Positions 11,601 to 20,574 of a DNA stretch of 64,000 nt are shown one piece after another; the first letter of the stretch is position 1, and each line of letters starts with the position of its first letter. The notes beneath the pieces were generated by a model. The model worked only from the letters and a program-made list of their open reading frames with translations, had not been told where the DNA came from and ran no database searches. Position numbers and translations under genes: made by a program. The DNA is from Prorocentrum cordatum. Its lineage: Eukaryota > Sar > Dinophyceae > Prorocentrales > Prorocentraceae. The stretch spans positions 650,301 to 714,300 of the forward strand of contig CAUYUJ010019616.1 of NCBI GenBank assembly GCA_963575745.1, written 5' to 3'.

Positions 11601-11774
11601 ACTCGAATCCTGTTAACTCAATTCGGGGCCTAATTTAGGTTCACGGTTTCAAGGGATATCCCTAAACGCATGGGTGGTTCCGTCTGAAACATGTGCAGAA
11701 AGACCCCCCATGCCTAATGCTTCTGCCCCTCCTAACATAGGTCCCCTCCCAAAGAATTGGGGGGACGGTGAGGA

Positions 11775-11831
11775 GGAGGAGGAGGAGGAGGAGGAGGAGG
11801 AGGAGGAAGAGGAGGAGGAGGAGGAGGACGA

Positions 11832-11873
<42 letters not shown>
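11775..11873. repeat. GAG/GAC trinucleotide tract
   Basis: (GAG)n changes to (GAC)n and would encode poly-Glu then poly-Asp. It lies just upstream of a supported splice acceptor at 11938, so it is more likely intron than coding sequence. Confidence 0.85.
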
Positions 11874-11874
<1 letters not shown>

Positions 11875-11938
11875 GGCCCCGAGGAGGGCCGAGAGAGTTC
11901 CAGCGACCCCGCCTGCCCGAATTGCCCCCCCCCGCCAG

Positions 11939-12080
11939 GACCGGCTGCGGGAGGCGCGGGCGCGCGCGGCCGAGGGCCTGCGACGCCGGCCGGCGCCCGA
12001 CGACTCGCTGGCGCGAGCCCGCCCCCGCGCCGCGGGCCGGGGAAACTCGGCGACGCGTGGGGCCGAGACGCCCTCGCGTT
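11939..12080 (+). CDS. Predicted internal exon, Arg/Ala-rich helical segment
   Basis: A C-rich tract ending in CCGCCAG precedes GAC CGG CTG CGG GAG, and the exon ends at CGT T before a strong donor GTGAGC. The 142-bp piece starts in phase 0 and ends in phase 1. It encodes DRLREARARAAEGLRR, then a Pro/Ala/Arg-rich stretch ending ETPSR. Its GC3-rich codons differ from the flanking repeats. DR-1 begins immediately after the donor, which is common here (repeat sequence starts at intron borders). It belongs to an unidentified gene upstream of the glycosyltransferase-like gene. Confidence 0.5.
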
Positions 12081-12415
12081 GTGAGCAAGTCACGACAGGA
12101 GGCTTTGTTCGCGACTTTCGGCCTCTGGGGGCCCTGACCGGGCCTCGTCGGAGGGAGGAGGAGCGACACCAGCACCACCAGGGGGCCCACCTCCAGCGAG
12201 GAGGTCCACGACGCCTCCCCGAGCTGGAGGCCGGGGATGTCTCGAGCGAGAGGAGGGGGCCACACCACCAGGGAGACCCCCCTTGCCTCCTCGCATCTCC
12301 TCGCCCCGGTGGTGCTGGTGTCGCCATTCCTTGTCCCTACCTCGGGGCCGTCAAAACAGGGCTCAGGATGCAGAACCTGTCCCGGGGAATTGAGCGATAC
12401 TTCTGGGGGTCGACG
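12081..12415 (+). repeat. DR-1 copy split by a TIR-B insertion
   Basis: DR-1 runs from the ATCACGACRGGAGG-like start through TTCGGCCTCTGGGGGCC to CCTCG at 12147. It resumes at 12340 with CTCGGGGCCGTCAAAAC and ends near 12415 after CTGTCCCGGGGAATTGAG. Removing 12148-12344 restores the uninterrupted DR-1 sequence seen elsewhere (GGGCCTCGGGACCGTC type). Confidence 0.8.
12148..12339 (+). mobile_element. TIR-B element, 192 bp, nested in DR-1
   Basis: The element starts TCGGAGGGAGGAGGAGCGAC and ends with the inverted counterpart (GTCGCCATTCCTTGTCCCTA). Terminal inverted repeats are about 33 bp, with ACACCAGCACCACC / GGTGGTGCTGGTGT pairing. The 5-bp target CCTCG is duplicated at 12143-12147 and 12340-12344. 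It has the same length as the copy at 39642-39833 and is about 80-85% alike by eye. It encodes nothing, so it is non-autonomous. The duplicated target lacks AG, so this copy cannot form an AG acceptor, unlike the copy at 39642. Confidence 0.85.
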
Positions 12416-13010
12416 TTCTCACTGCGTCGGGGGTCCGGGGAGTCACCTCTTCGCCAGAGCAACCTCTGGCGCGGGCACACTCGAGTCCCCAGGTGACTGC
12501 ACACGAGGCGTCTCCATGTGCTCGAGCCGGGCTGTCTCGCCCAGTGTCGGACCCCGGGGCCCTCACAGATCGACGCGGCTCGAAACCATGGACGGAAGGA
12601 GTGGGGTCCAGGGTCCCTGTCATGAGTTTCTACGATGCCGTTTTGTTCGTGCCGTCGGATCTCAGGGCCTCGCCGGAGAGTGGCCTCTGGTGCGGGCTCA
12701 CCGGGGCCCCCCAGTGACCGAAGGCTGTGCGATGTAGCAGCGCTTTGTGCGCTCGGGCTCGGCCTCCCCGCGGCCCCCGAAGGTCGCGCACCAGAAGGGT
12801 CGCTCTCGCCTGGGGTCTCGCCTGGCGTGTGGCGTGGGTCTCGAGGTCGCCGGAACTCGGGCTTGCCGTCGCTGCTTGGCTCCAGGCTCCACATGTCTGG
12901 GGGCCGAGTTCGCCGCAACTCGGTAGCAACTCGTGGCTGCCACGCGAGTCCTCGCAATTCCGTTCAGGAGGGCATCAGCGTGCGCCAGCGTCTAGTAATC
13001 GATGAGACAG
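12416..13010. other. Repeat-derived spacer, no gene
   Basis: Fragments related to DR-1 wording (CCCGGGGCCCTCACAG near 12550) occur in GC-rich spacer. Frames on both strands are equally open and domain-free. Confidence 0.5.
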
Positions 13011-13014
13011 CGCT

Positions 13015-13140
13015 GATGTAGCGTCGACGAGCGTCGATTTAGCTTCGATGAGCGTCGACTAGCGTCGACTAGCGTCGAGCAGCGTCGATTCGCAAGAGCC
13101 AACAAGAGGTAGAGGAAGCTCCCATGAGTTGCCCCAGAAA
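13015..13140. repeat. TAGCGTCGAT minisatellite with conserved flank, copy 1
   Basis: Tandem 10-11 bp units of the AGCGTCGATT type are followed by TTCGCAAGAGCCAACAAGA and then GAGTTGCC. The same array plus flank recurs at 25350-25500, so array and flank move together as one repeat unit. Confidence 0.85.
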
Positions 13141-13156
13141 GATGTGGTCCAAGTTG

Positions 13157-13312
13157 ATGGGGTCGGAGGATCGCGCCTCATCGCCAACGCATCGCCGATG
13201 CGGCTCGATGCCGCTCGATGTAAAGCCTGATTCTTCTCCGCGCCGTCGGCGCCGATGCGTCGCCGATGTCGCGGGTGCAGCGCCGATGCATCGAGGATGC
13301 GGCACGATCCGT
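13157..13312. repeat. DR-7 copy 1 (GATGCATCGCCGATG-rich)
   Basis: The repeat starts GGGGTCGGAGGATCGCGCC and continues with many CGCCGATGCRTCG words. A second copy starts with the same 19 bases at 43942. A decayed piece lies at 28700-28770. Confidence 0.8.
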
Positions 13313-13526
13313 TGACCCCATACTACTCAGACCCCATCTGGGAGTCCTCTGGGCCCGTCTTGGATTTTGACGGTCCAGTTTTCGTGGGATGCTTGCAGCG
13401 GGAGCTCGCGCCAAATGTCAGGTTGGGTCTCGTCATTTGTCTGTCGGCCCCTGTCAGGCCAGCTCGAGTTCTCCGAACTCGAGTCTTACGTCTGTCCAGG
13501 ATGAGGGAGGGGGGGCAACGTTAGGG

Positions 13527-13685
13527 TCAAGTCGGGCCTGTCCCTCTACAGGGGGGATGTTCAAAAATAGTCTAAAAATCGTCTGGGGACGATTTTTTGA
13601 CTATTCTTGGCTATGTTTGATTATTTCTGACTATTTCTTAATTTTTTGCCCAAAGGCCGCCTTTGGGGGGACATGCCCGACCTAA
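13527..13685. mobile_element. TIR-A element 1, 159 bp
   Basis: The left end is TCAAGTCGGGCCTGTCCC and the right end is GGGGGACATGCCCGACCTAA, an inverted pair. The interior is A/T-rich with GTCTGGGGACGATTTTTTGAC. The flanks CGTTAGGG (13519-13526) and CGTGAGGG (13686-13693) match at 7 of 8 bases, indicating an 8-bp target duplication. No protein is encoded. Confidence 0.88.
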
Positions 13686-13839
13686 CGTGAGGGGCGCATG
13701 GGCCGGGGGGGAGGGACAAGGCGACCCCAATCGGCGCCCATGCATCGTCGGTGGGGGCGCCCGATAGCTCACCCCAGCGCGCCCGATAGCTCACCCCAGC
13801 CAGGAGCACCCAGACTCGCAAACCCCGGAGATCCAACGC

Positions 13840-13995
13840 ATTGGAAAAATCAAAACGGACGTTTTTCACAGCTTTCGGCCTCTGGGGGCCCTCAGCGGGC
13901 CCCGGGGCCGTTAAAACGCGGCTCTGGACGAAAAACCGGTCCTGGGGAATGGGTCGAGCCTTCCGGAGACCGCGCATTGAAAGAAACACGACGTC
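13840..13995 (+). repeat. DR-1 copy
   Basis: It carries the full core: AAAATCAAAACGGACG, TTTCGGCCTCTGGGGGCC, GGGGCCGTTAAAACGCGG, CCGGTCCTGGGGAATGGGTC, GCATTGAAAGAAACACGACG. This is one of the best-preserved copies and a useful reference for the family. Confidence 0.85.
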
Positions 13996-14119
13996 GGATC
14001 TCTGGGACTGGAGGCCTACTGCTGATACATTGGCGATGTATCTCCGATCCCATGTCGATGTGACCCCCGCCCCTCTGAGCCAGTCCCCCCCCTAACGTTC
14101 CACCTCAGAGGATGGGAAG

Positions 14120-14200
14120 GCGACGAGGAGGGGGAGGAGAAGGAGGAGGAGGAGGAGGAGGAGGAGAAGGAGGAGGAGGAGGAGGAGGAAGAGGACGGAG
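14120..14200. repeat. GGA microsatellite
   Basis: GGAGGAGGAGAAGG units; same class as the tract beside the LINE. Confidence 0.85.
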
Positions 14201-14449
14201 GAGGAATTCCGGGAGAAGAACAGATACTGATGCCGCTGCTCATCTTGGACAGCCTTCGCCGCCATGGCTGGAATTCCATTTCATTCTGGTCAGAACGCAC
14301 CCGTGAGAGGCCTGGGGAGCAGCGGTATCAGTACCCGTGTTGTTTCCCCAGAAGAGGATGGAGGAGGAGTAGCGACGAAGAGGAGGAAAATGCGGGGCAC
14401 AGGGAAGAGGAGGGACAAGAGGAACAGGATGGAGAGGATGATTCTGCTG

Positions 14450-14495
14450 CTGATGATGCTGATGCTGCTGGTGATGATGCTAATGATGGTGATTG

Positions 14496-14540
<45 letters not shown>

Positions 14541-14646
14541 GGATGATGATGATGATGAGGATGAGGATGAGGATGAGGATGAGGATGAGGATGAGGATGA
14601 TGATGATGATGATGACGACGATGATGATGATGATGATGATGACGAC

Positions 14647-14680
<34 letters not shown>

Positions 14681-14699
14681 TTGATGACGATGATGATGC

Positions 14700-14745
<46 letters not shown>

Positions 14746-15035
14746 GATGATGGCGACCACATCGACGATGCCGACGACGAAGATGATGGTGATGATGATG
14801 TTGATGTTGATGCTGATGGTGATGTTGATGTTGATGGTGATGGTGGCAGAGGTGGCGGTGATGACGAGAGTGACGACAGCAGCAACAACGATGACGGTGA
14901 CTCTGGCGATGGCGATTGCGAGGATCATGATGGTGAGATTGATGATTATGATGGCGATGGTGTTGACGATGGCGACGGCAATGATCCTGATGAGGGTGAT
15001 GATGCTACTGATGATGGTGCTGATACGGAGGGGGG
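14450..15035. repeat. GAT trinucleotide expansion, about 580 bp
   Basis: A long (GAT)n array carries GAC, GAG, GCT and GTT variants that become denser toward the right end. One frame is open for 284 codons as poly-Asp, the next as poly-Met and the reverse as poly-Ile/Ser. All frames being open together is expected of the repeat and is not evidence for a protein. Confidence 0.93.
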
Positions 15036-15218
15036 GTCGATACACGCGGGCCTCTTGCGAATGGCAGCATTCAGTATTTGACATGAACGGCCGTGCAGGA
15101 CAGGATGACTATGAACAAACAGCGCGAATGAGCCGGATGGGTGCGCGGTGCTCGCGCGGGGTGCGCACGAGGTGCCCACGGACGTCCACCAGACGAAAAC
15201 CCAGACACCCAGGGAGCG

Positions 15219-15345
15219 CAGGAGGAGGAGGAGGAGGAGGAGGAGGAGGAGGAGGAGGAGGAGGAGAAGAGGAGGAGGAGGAGAGGAGGGAGGGGAGGGG
15301 AGGAGGAGGGGGAGGGGGAGGGGGAGGAGGAGGAGGAGGGAGCCT
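15219..15345. repeat. GGA/GGGGGA microsatellite
   Basis: The GGA array grades into GGAGGGGGAG. It is followed by repeated GGCGCCCACSAGG words to 15460. Confidence 0.85.
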
Positions 15346-15481
15346 ACGAGGCGCCCACGGGCGCCCACCAGGGGGGTAGTGGGAAACTCCAGCCGGCGCA
15401 CGGGGCGTCCACGAGGGCGCCCGCCCGAGCGCCCACGAGGCGGAAGGCGGGGCGCCCATCCAGTCGCTGCTAACGCAGGTA

Positions 15482-15612
15482 GCCTGGCATCGCTCGGACG
15501 TGTGCATTTTTTTCTCGGCGAGGGCCCCGGAGGAGCATCCTGGATCATCGAGCAAACAGAGACACGCACGAAACCTAAAAATGCACAGGGAATGGACGTC
15601 CGAGCGATGGCA
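15482..15612. mobile_element. TIR-E element 1, 131 bp, candidate introner
   Basis: Inverted ends are GGCATCGCTCGGACGT and ACGTCCGAGCGATGGC. The target AGGTA is duplicated exactly at 15477-15481 and 15613-15617. Both copies of AGGTA hold AG/GT, so an intron from GT 15479 to AG 15614 would remove the element and restore the pre-insertion sequence. A good exon on the left is not proven. A second copy lies beside a supported exon at 22594-22724. Confidence 0.75.
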
Positions 15613-15899
15613 AGGTAAAAGACACTTTAAGTGGCATCGCCTTTGTGGGGAGAACGTGCCCCTCCCCACCCCAGCTGTTGCCTTCTCTCGTGGCGTACCG
15701 ACTGGGGCCCTCTTCGTGGCTTCTTGGGGTCCTCTCGGGTTGACCTGGGGTCGCATTGAAGCTATCCTGGGCTGTCCTGGGCTAGTGGGACTTGCTTGGG
15801 GCCCTCTCTCGAGGTGCTCTTTAGGCCGCTTGGTCCCTCGTGGATGCCCGGTGGCGTCCCTGTGAGAAATCTAGGCCAGCCTAGAGCGGCCAGGAGGCT

Positions 15900-15935
15900 C
15901 AGGCACAAGCACACACACACACGGCTTTCTCTAGC
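15900..15935. repeat. Short CA microsatellite
   Basis: CACAAGCACACACACACACGG lies in otherwise unremarkable spacer. Confidence 0.7.
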
Positions 15936-16059
15936 GCCGCGCCCCCCCCACCCACACCTCATAAGAAGACAAGAGAACGCGGCACGTTAGAGACAAGCCG
16001 CAAGCAGCAATAGGCAGGACGATCACAACAAGCACGACGGTAAACACCGACAAAACCTT

Positions 16060-16160
16060 TCGCTCGCGGTGGCGCTGCTGGGATTCATGGGCCGCGCCTT
16101 CGTCGCGGGCACCCGAGTCGAGGCAGCCCGACCACTCGGAGGCGTCGGTGTAGGCGAACT
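16060..16160 (+). pseudogene. Partial duplicate of the glycosyltransferase-like gene's first exon
   Basis: GGCGCTGCTGGGATTCA at 16071-16087 is identical to 17127-17143. The similarity continues with GGCCGCGCC and a diverged GAGTCGAGGCAGCCCGACCA against CAGTCGGAGCAGCCGGATCA. The distance is 1056 bp. The ATG and most of the start region are missing, so this looks like a relic of a tandem copy of the gene. Tandem gene arrays are typical of dinoflagellates. Confidence 0.55.
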
Positions 16161-16392
16161 CCGAAGAAGCAGGTCCTATCAAGGTATTTCGCCGTTGTCT
16201 GAGTCTGGGGGGCCTCCCACGGGCCGCGGGACCGTCAGACAGCACTTCGGGATGAAGAGCTGGTCCCGCGGGGGGGCGTGAAGCCTCAGGGTGCAGGACC
16301 CGTGCCCCCTCGGGACCTTCGTTTGCTGAATGGCAAGACGCGGTCCAGTGCTGGGAGGAGCGCCGGCCTTCCCTCAGCGCGGCTGCAGGGCG

Positions 16393-16530
16393 AAGGCGGA
16401 CGAAGTCAAGATTGAGATTCAGGTCGACTTGCGCTCGATCGTCGCCACAGTATCCGGCGGCAGGCTATTTGAGGCCAGCGCGCAAAAGGTGGAGGTGGAG
16501 GCCATCTCAGGCAGAAAGCTCTACGGTTTT
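16393..16530 (+). CDS. Possible exon, beta-rich peptide (uncertain)
   Basis: After a CAG acceptor-like site near 16388 the frame reads DEVKIEIQVDLRSIVATVSG and then EVEAISGRKLYGFVQPW, with alternating hydrophobic residues unlike the surrounding repeats. It may be the remnant of the gene whose first-exon relic lies at 16060, or an unrelated exon. No homology is recognised. Confidence 0.28.
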
Positions 16531-16752
16531 GTTCAGCCTTGGAGTGGTCACGTTGGGTACATCGGACAAGAAGCCGGCCTGCCAGACGGAGCCCCAGGAA
16601 GCTGCATGTGATTGCCAGAAAGCCTTGGGGACCCAAGGGGCGGCGATCGATGCCGAATTCCAAGGGTAAGAGCTTGCTCATCGTACCTGTCTGCAGGGAG
16701 ACAGTCTGGTCGTGGCAGAGAGGCAGGCAGACAGAGACTGGCATTGATTGCC

Positions 16753-16894
16753 TTAAGTTGGGCATGTCCCTCTAAAGCCGAAATATTGAAAATTAGTCAA
16801 ACAACAAACGGGACGACTTTTTTAGCACCTGTTGCATTCTTTAACATGTGCTTTTCGCCCAAATTCCGCCTATAGGGGGACATGCCCGACCTAA
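16753..16894. mobile_element. TIR-A element 2, 142 bp
   Basis: It runs from TTAAGTTGGGCATGTCCC to GGGGGACATGCCCGACCTAA. The interior is A/T-rich. No clear 8-bp duplication is seen (TGATTGCC against AACAACAG), so one flank may be deleted. It ends 209 bp upstream of the ATG at 17104 and so lies in the 5' region of that gene. Confidence 0.82.
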
Positions 16895-17103
16895 AACAAC
16901 AGGCAGGAAATTGTAGCCAGGATTGAAGACAGAAGACCCGACACAGACTGAGGCGGAGTCGAAAACGGAGGCAGGCGCAGAGGAAGAGGCAGAGTCGCGC
17001 ACAGAGATGGCCCCACAGCAATTTGCGGCCCCTGCTACGCGCAATATCTGCCATCGTACACTCCTTTGGGCGCAGACCACCTAATTACATTCTTCTTACC
17101 GCC

Positions 17104-18881
17104 ATGTCCCGTACCGCGCTCTCCGCGGCGCTGCTGGGATTCACTGGCCGCGCCGTCTTTGGCCTCCAGTCGGAGCAGCCGGATCAGCCGGACGTCTTGG
17201 ATTGGGTTGGCATCGAGGAGTGGCAAGGCGTCGGGTTGCGCGTTGACGGCCTTTCCAGGTAGTCCCGACTGGTCTCAACAGGCCACCCCGAGTAGTCCCA
17301 ACTGGCCTCAGCAGGCCCCCCGATTGGTCAAGGCCGGTCTCAACACCCTACGCCGCTTCGGCGGCGGCCCTGGGACGCTCCGCGCCCGAGGGTGAGTGTG
17401 TTGAGACCGCCTTGGACTACTCGGAGGCCCTGTTGAGGCCAGCTGGGACTGCTCGGGGGGCCTGTCGAGGCCAGCCGGGATGGGGGGGGGGCTGTCTGTG
17501 AGCATCCCGAAGCCTTACCATCGAGGAGTTCCGCACATGGGGGGACACGTTGAATTTCGACGAGCTCGAGTACACCGCCAAGACGGATGAGATCAGCCAG
17601 GAAAGGGAGCTGAAGACGAGGCTGAAGGCCTCCGAGCTGTTCAATCAGGATGCCCTCGAGGCCAACACGCACAGAGCGGAGATGGAAACCAATGCGGGCA
17701 GCGAGCTCGAGGGTTTCGCAGAGCCCCTCAACGAGACCGAGGTCAGCGAGATGGTCGACGCGTGGGAGTCCGTTCCGGGCAGCGACGTGACCTTCAGCTA
17801 CGGCACCCATTGTGGCGCGAGCGGCTGTCGCAGCAGTGGACACAAGAGGGGCCAGCCCTCCTTCCAGGAGATGCACCGTAACGTTCTCGCCTCCATTCGC
17901 GCGCTGCGCTTCTGCTTCGCCGACGTCATGATCGTGCTGGACGCCCCGCATGCAGGCCACGACAAGCTTGGCCCGGAGACGCCAGGCAACGTCACCAGCC
18001 ACTCGGTTGCACCACACAGTGCCACTGGAGGCGAGATGGTGCTACTGAGCGGTCGGCGCATCACGAGGTTCGGCGTGGACCTCGCGCTGAAGTCCGCGGC
18101 GGTGGCTACCGCCAGGGCCGCCGCCGAGCTGCTCCGCGATCACTGCCCGACCGCAGCCCCGCAGTGGAGGGTGAAGGTCGTCGACTACGGCTCTCCCGAA
18201 ATGCTGAAGGAGGCTCTCGAGCATTACGCCATCCCTGAGGCGGAGAAGAATTCCAGCTTCTACGAGAGGATGTACGTGAACACCATGGCGCTGGACCAGA
18301 ACTTTCAGTGCAAGGGCCAGTACGTGTACCACATGGACGCCCAGTGGCGCATCTACAGGAGCAATCACTCTCACGCCGCCCCAAACTTCATTTCCAAGGC
18401 GCTCTCCCTCATGAAGTCGGATGAGAGGGTGTACATGGCCTCGGTCATCAACACCTTCAACCTGGATCCCCAGAAGAACCCGTACAACAGGTTCGCCGTG
18501 ATTCCCGGGGCGGTGCACGGCAGCACCCCCGTGGATCGCGTGAAAGGCATGTTGCAAGGCTGGAGCCCGGAGCAGTGGCTCTCTCAGAAGCGCCCCCTGC
18601 GTGGCGAGGCTTTCCACGGCAATTGGGAGAACAAGACCGACGAGATGAACAAGAGGATCCAGCTCTACCAGATGAATTGGGATACATGGGGCGGCATCGT
18701 CACGCGCCACCAGTTCCTCATGGACGTCAGTCGCATGAGGGGCCTGTTCCCGATGGAGGAGTGGGACACCGCCGCAGAGCACATGTGGTCTGCCAACATG
18801 AACAAGAAGTTCAAGGATAGGGCTTTCCAGATTTACTTCAACGAGACCGTCGGGGTGTTTGCCGGTCCCTCCGACGCCTGA
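17104..18881 (+). CDS. Two-exon secretory GT-A-like glycosyltransferase (putative)
   Basis: Exon 1 is 17104-17217 (38 codons) and exon 2 is 17526-18881, joined in phase to 489 residues. The N-terminus MSRTALSAALLGFTGRAVFG is a short hydrophobic signal peptide. Residues 171-177 (DVMIVLD) look like a first Rossmann strand, and MDAQW at 308-312 sits where GT-A enzymes carry the DxD metal/sugar-nucleotide site (VYHMDAQWRIYR), although the second Asp is Gln here, so catalysis is uncertain. Six N-x-S/T sequons (N107, N193, N280, N318, N407, N477) fit a lumenal or secreted protein. Residues 40-100 are acidic and helical. Exon 2 is uninterrupted for 451 codons in strongly GC3-biased codons, the clearest coding signal in the window. 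A transferase acting on glycans in the Golgi or ER is an inference from fold-like motifs. Confidence 0.82.
17218..17525 (+). other. 308-nt hairpin intron (introner-like) with GA-AG or shifted borders
   Basis: The intron is bounded by an 11-bp direct repeat CATCGAGGAGT (17211-17221 and 17519-17529), so the exact cut is ambiguous within the repeat. Cutting at GAG|GAGTGG and ATCGAG|GAG joins phase 0 to phase 0. Inside, the arm 17262-17349 is the inverted complement of 17391-17480 at about 80% identity, with a GCCGCTTCGGCGGC loop. Each arm also contains two related units (AGTCCCGACTGGTCTCAACA; AGTCCCAACTGGCCTCAGCA). Direct repeats plus a terminal hairpin is the pattern of a transposon-derived intron. 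Confidence 0.8.
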
Positions 18882-19250
18882 GGGGGTGCGATAGCGTTTG
18901 CTTGTATGCGGGAGATGTCGCTGGCCCATGGGCTCGTTTCGTGCCACCCTCGCGGAGGTTTGCCCAGTACCTGGACAAATGCCAACGTGGTTGATGGTGC
19001 CGTGCAAACAGATTGTGTAGGTGATGACTCGCTCATGAACTTCTGAGGCTGCCTCTGTCGAGGCTGCTCCCGCGCCCTCCCAGGATACTCGAGGGACGAT
19101 CGGGTGTGTGCTGGGTACCGTCGTAGATAAAGAAAGGAGTCTGCCTGCGGCAAGCGTTGCCGATGTACCAGTGTAACACTGTGCACGCCTCTCTCCACCG
19201 AGCCCCACTGAGCCGTGGAACTGAACAGTGTGTTTGCCAGCGTCAGAGAG
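18882..19250 (+). other. Downstream flank of the glycosyltransferase-like gene
   Basis: This is probably 3' UTR and spacer. No AATAAA-type signal is expected in dinoflagellates and none is seen. The minus-strand frame overlapping it is a shadow of exon 2. Confidence 0.5.
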
Positions 19251-19480
19251 ACAGAAAGAGAGAGCGTGAGAAAGAGAGAGAGAGAGAGAAAAGAGAGAGA
19301 GAGAGAGAGTCAGGTAGAGTCAGGTAGAGTCAGAGCAAGAACAAACAAATGATATGTGTAAATATCATTATATATATATATAGAGAGAGAGAGAGAACAC
19401 ACACACACACATACAGAGAGAAAGAGACACAGAGAACGGGAGAAAGAGTGAAAGGGTGTGTGTGTGTGTGTGTGTATTGA
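19251..19480. repeat. Cluster of GA, TA, AC and GT microsatellites
   Basis: (GA)n at 19255-19310, a direct repeat GTCAGGTAGA at 19310-19330, (TA)n near 19372, (GA)n, (AC)n and (GT)n at 19455-19475 follow one another. Confidence 0.88.
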
Positions 19481-20210
19481 ACTGATTCTCGAGGGACGTT
19501 GTAGGACCCTCTTGTGAGGCTCCCTGGGGGAGTCCTGGGGGCATCTCTGGGCGCAGTGGCAGCGTTTGGTGTGCTTTCGGCTCCCGGTCCTTCGTTTGGG
19601 AGCGCTTCTGTTTTTGCTCTGCGTCTTCTGGGGCACCTCTGGGGGGCAGCTTCGGGGCAGCTTCTCTTTTGCTCCTGGGCAGTTTCGGGGGCCACCAGAC
19701 AGGCCCTCGTTGACCCTCTTCGGGTATTCTTGAGATCCTCTTGAACCTTCTTGGGCTACGTGGCGTTTTTTTGGTTTGGGGGGGGAGGGGTCTTTTGGTA
19801 CACCATATGCCATTTTGAGTTGGAAACCCAGGGAATCAAACACTTTGGACAACTTTGTCTGCCTTTCTCTAGTTTGAGCTGGCTGGGCCCTCAATTTGGC
19901 CCTCCCGTCTTGGGACCTCTTGCGTCGCCCTCGAGTGTTACTATCTCGTGTGCAGCATGGAGGCCTTCACGACCGCCAGGGAAGCGTCGGGCTGCCGAAA
20001 GATGTCGGCATCGGGGTTTGGGGGCGTCTGTGCCCGGTGAGCTGGAGGGAGCTTGCTCTGATTCTTGAGCACATCACATACATACTTGGACATACCACGC
20101 CCCAGGGTGTCAGGGGCCACGGTGGCGGATGAGGAGGAGAACGGCCAGGGTAAGAAGGCAATCGCGGGAAAGGAGGGAGGAGGGAGGGAGATAGGCGAGA
20201 GCAGCGAGAG
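19481..20210. other. Gene-free spacer
   Basis: TTGGGGGCATCTCTGGGCG-type words resemble a short stretch of the CTTGGGGCC degenerate repeat described at 35470. No coding sequence is recognised. Confidence 0.45.
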
Positions 20211-20574
20211 ACGAGGAGGAGCAGGAGGAGGAGGAGGAAGAGGACGAGGAGAAGGAGGAGGAGGAGGAGGAGGAGGAGAGGAACGGGTAGGCACGGAAGA
20301 TACTAAATGACGATGCTATGTCAGGAAAACGTGAAGGCTGAGGAGAAGATATAAGAGAGGAGGGAGGCGGGAGGTTGGACACCGAGGAAGGAGGAAACAA
20401 GAGGGAGGTTGGTAGGAGGCAGAAGGGGAAACCAGTGCGCAGCGCGGCGTTTATGCGAGTTCCTTGACCAAACAGACACCCCCTCTATCCGTCTCAAGTG
20501 TTGGGCATTTCAAGTTTCAGGGTCCTAACTGGTGACCACGTTTCAGGGGAATCACCCAGCCCTCCTACACACAC

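Noticed and set aside
14230-15081. 284-codon acidic (poly-Asp) open frame
   Set aside because: It is the translation of a GAT trinucleotide array; the other frames and the reverse strand are open too, as poly-Met, poly-Ile and poly-Ser.
18042-19208. 388-codon minus-strand frame opposite the glycosyltransferase-like gene
   Set aside because: It mirrors the GC3-biased exon 2 and has no domain; the plus strand carries the signal peptide, sequons and matching exon phase.
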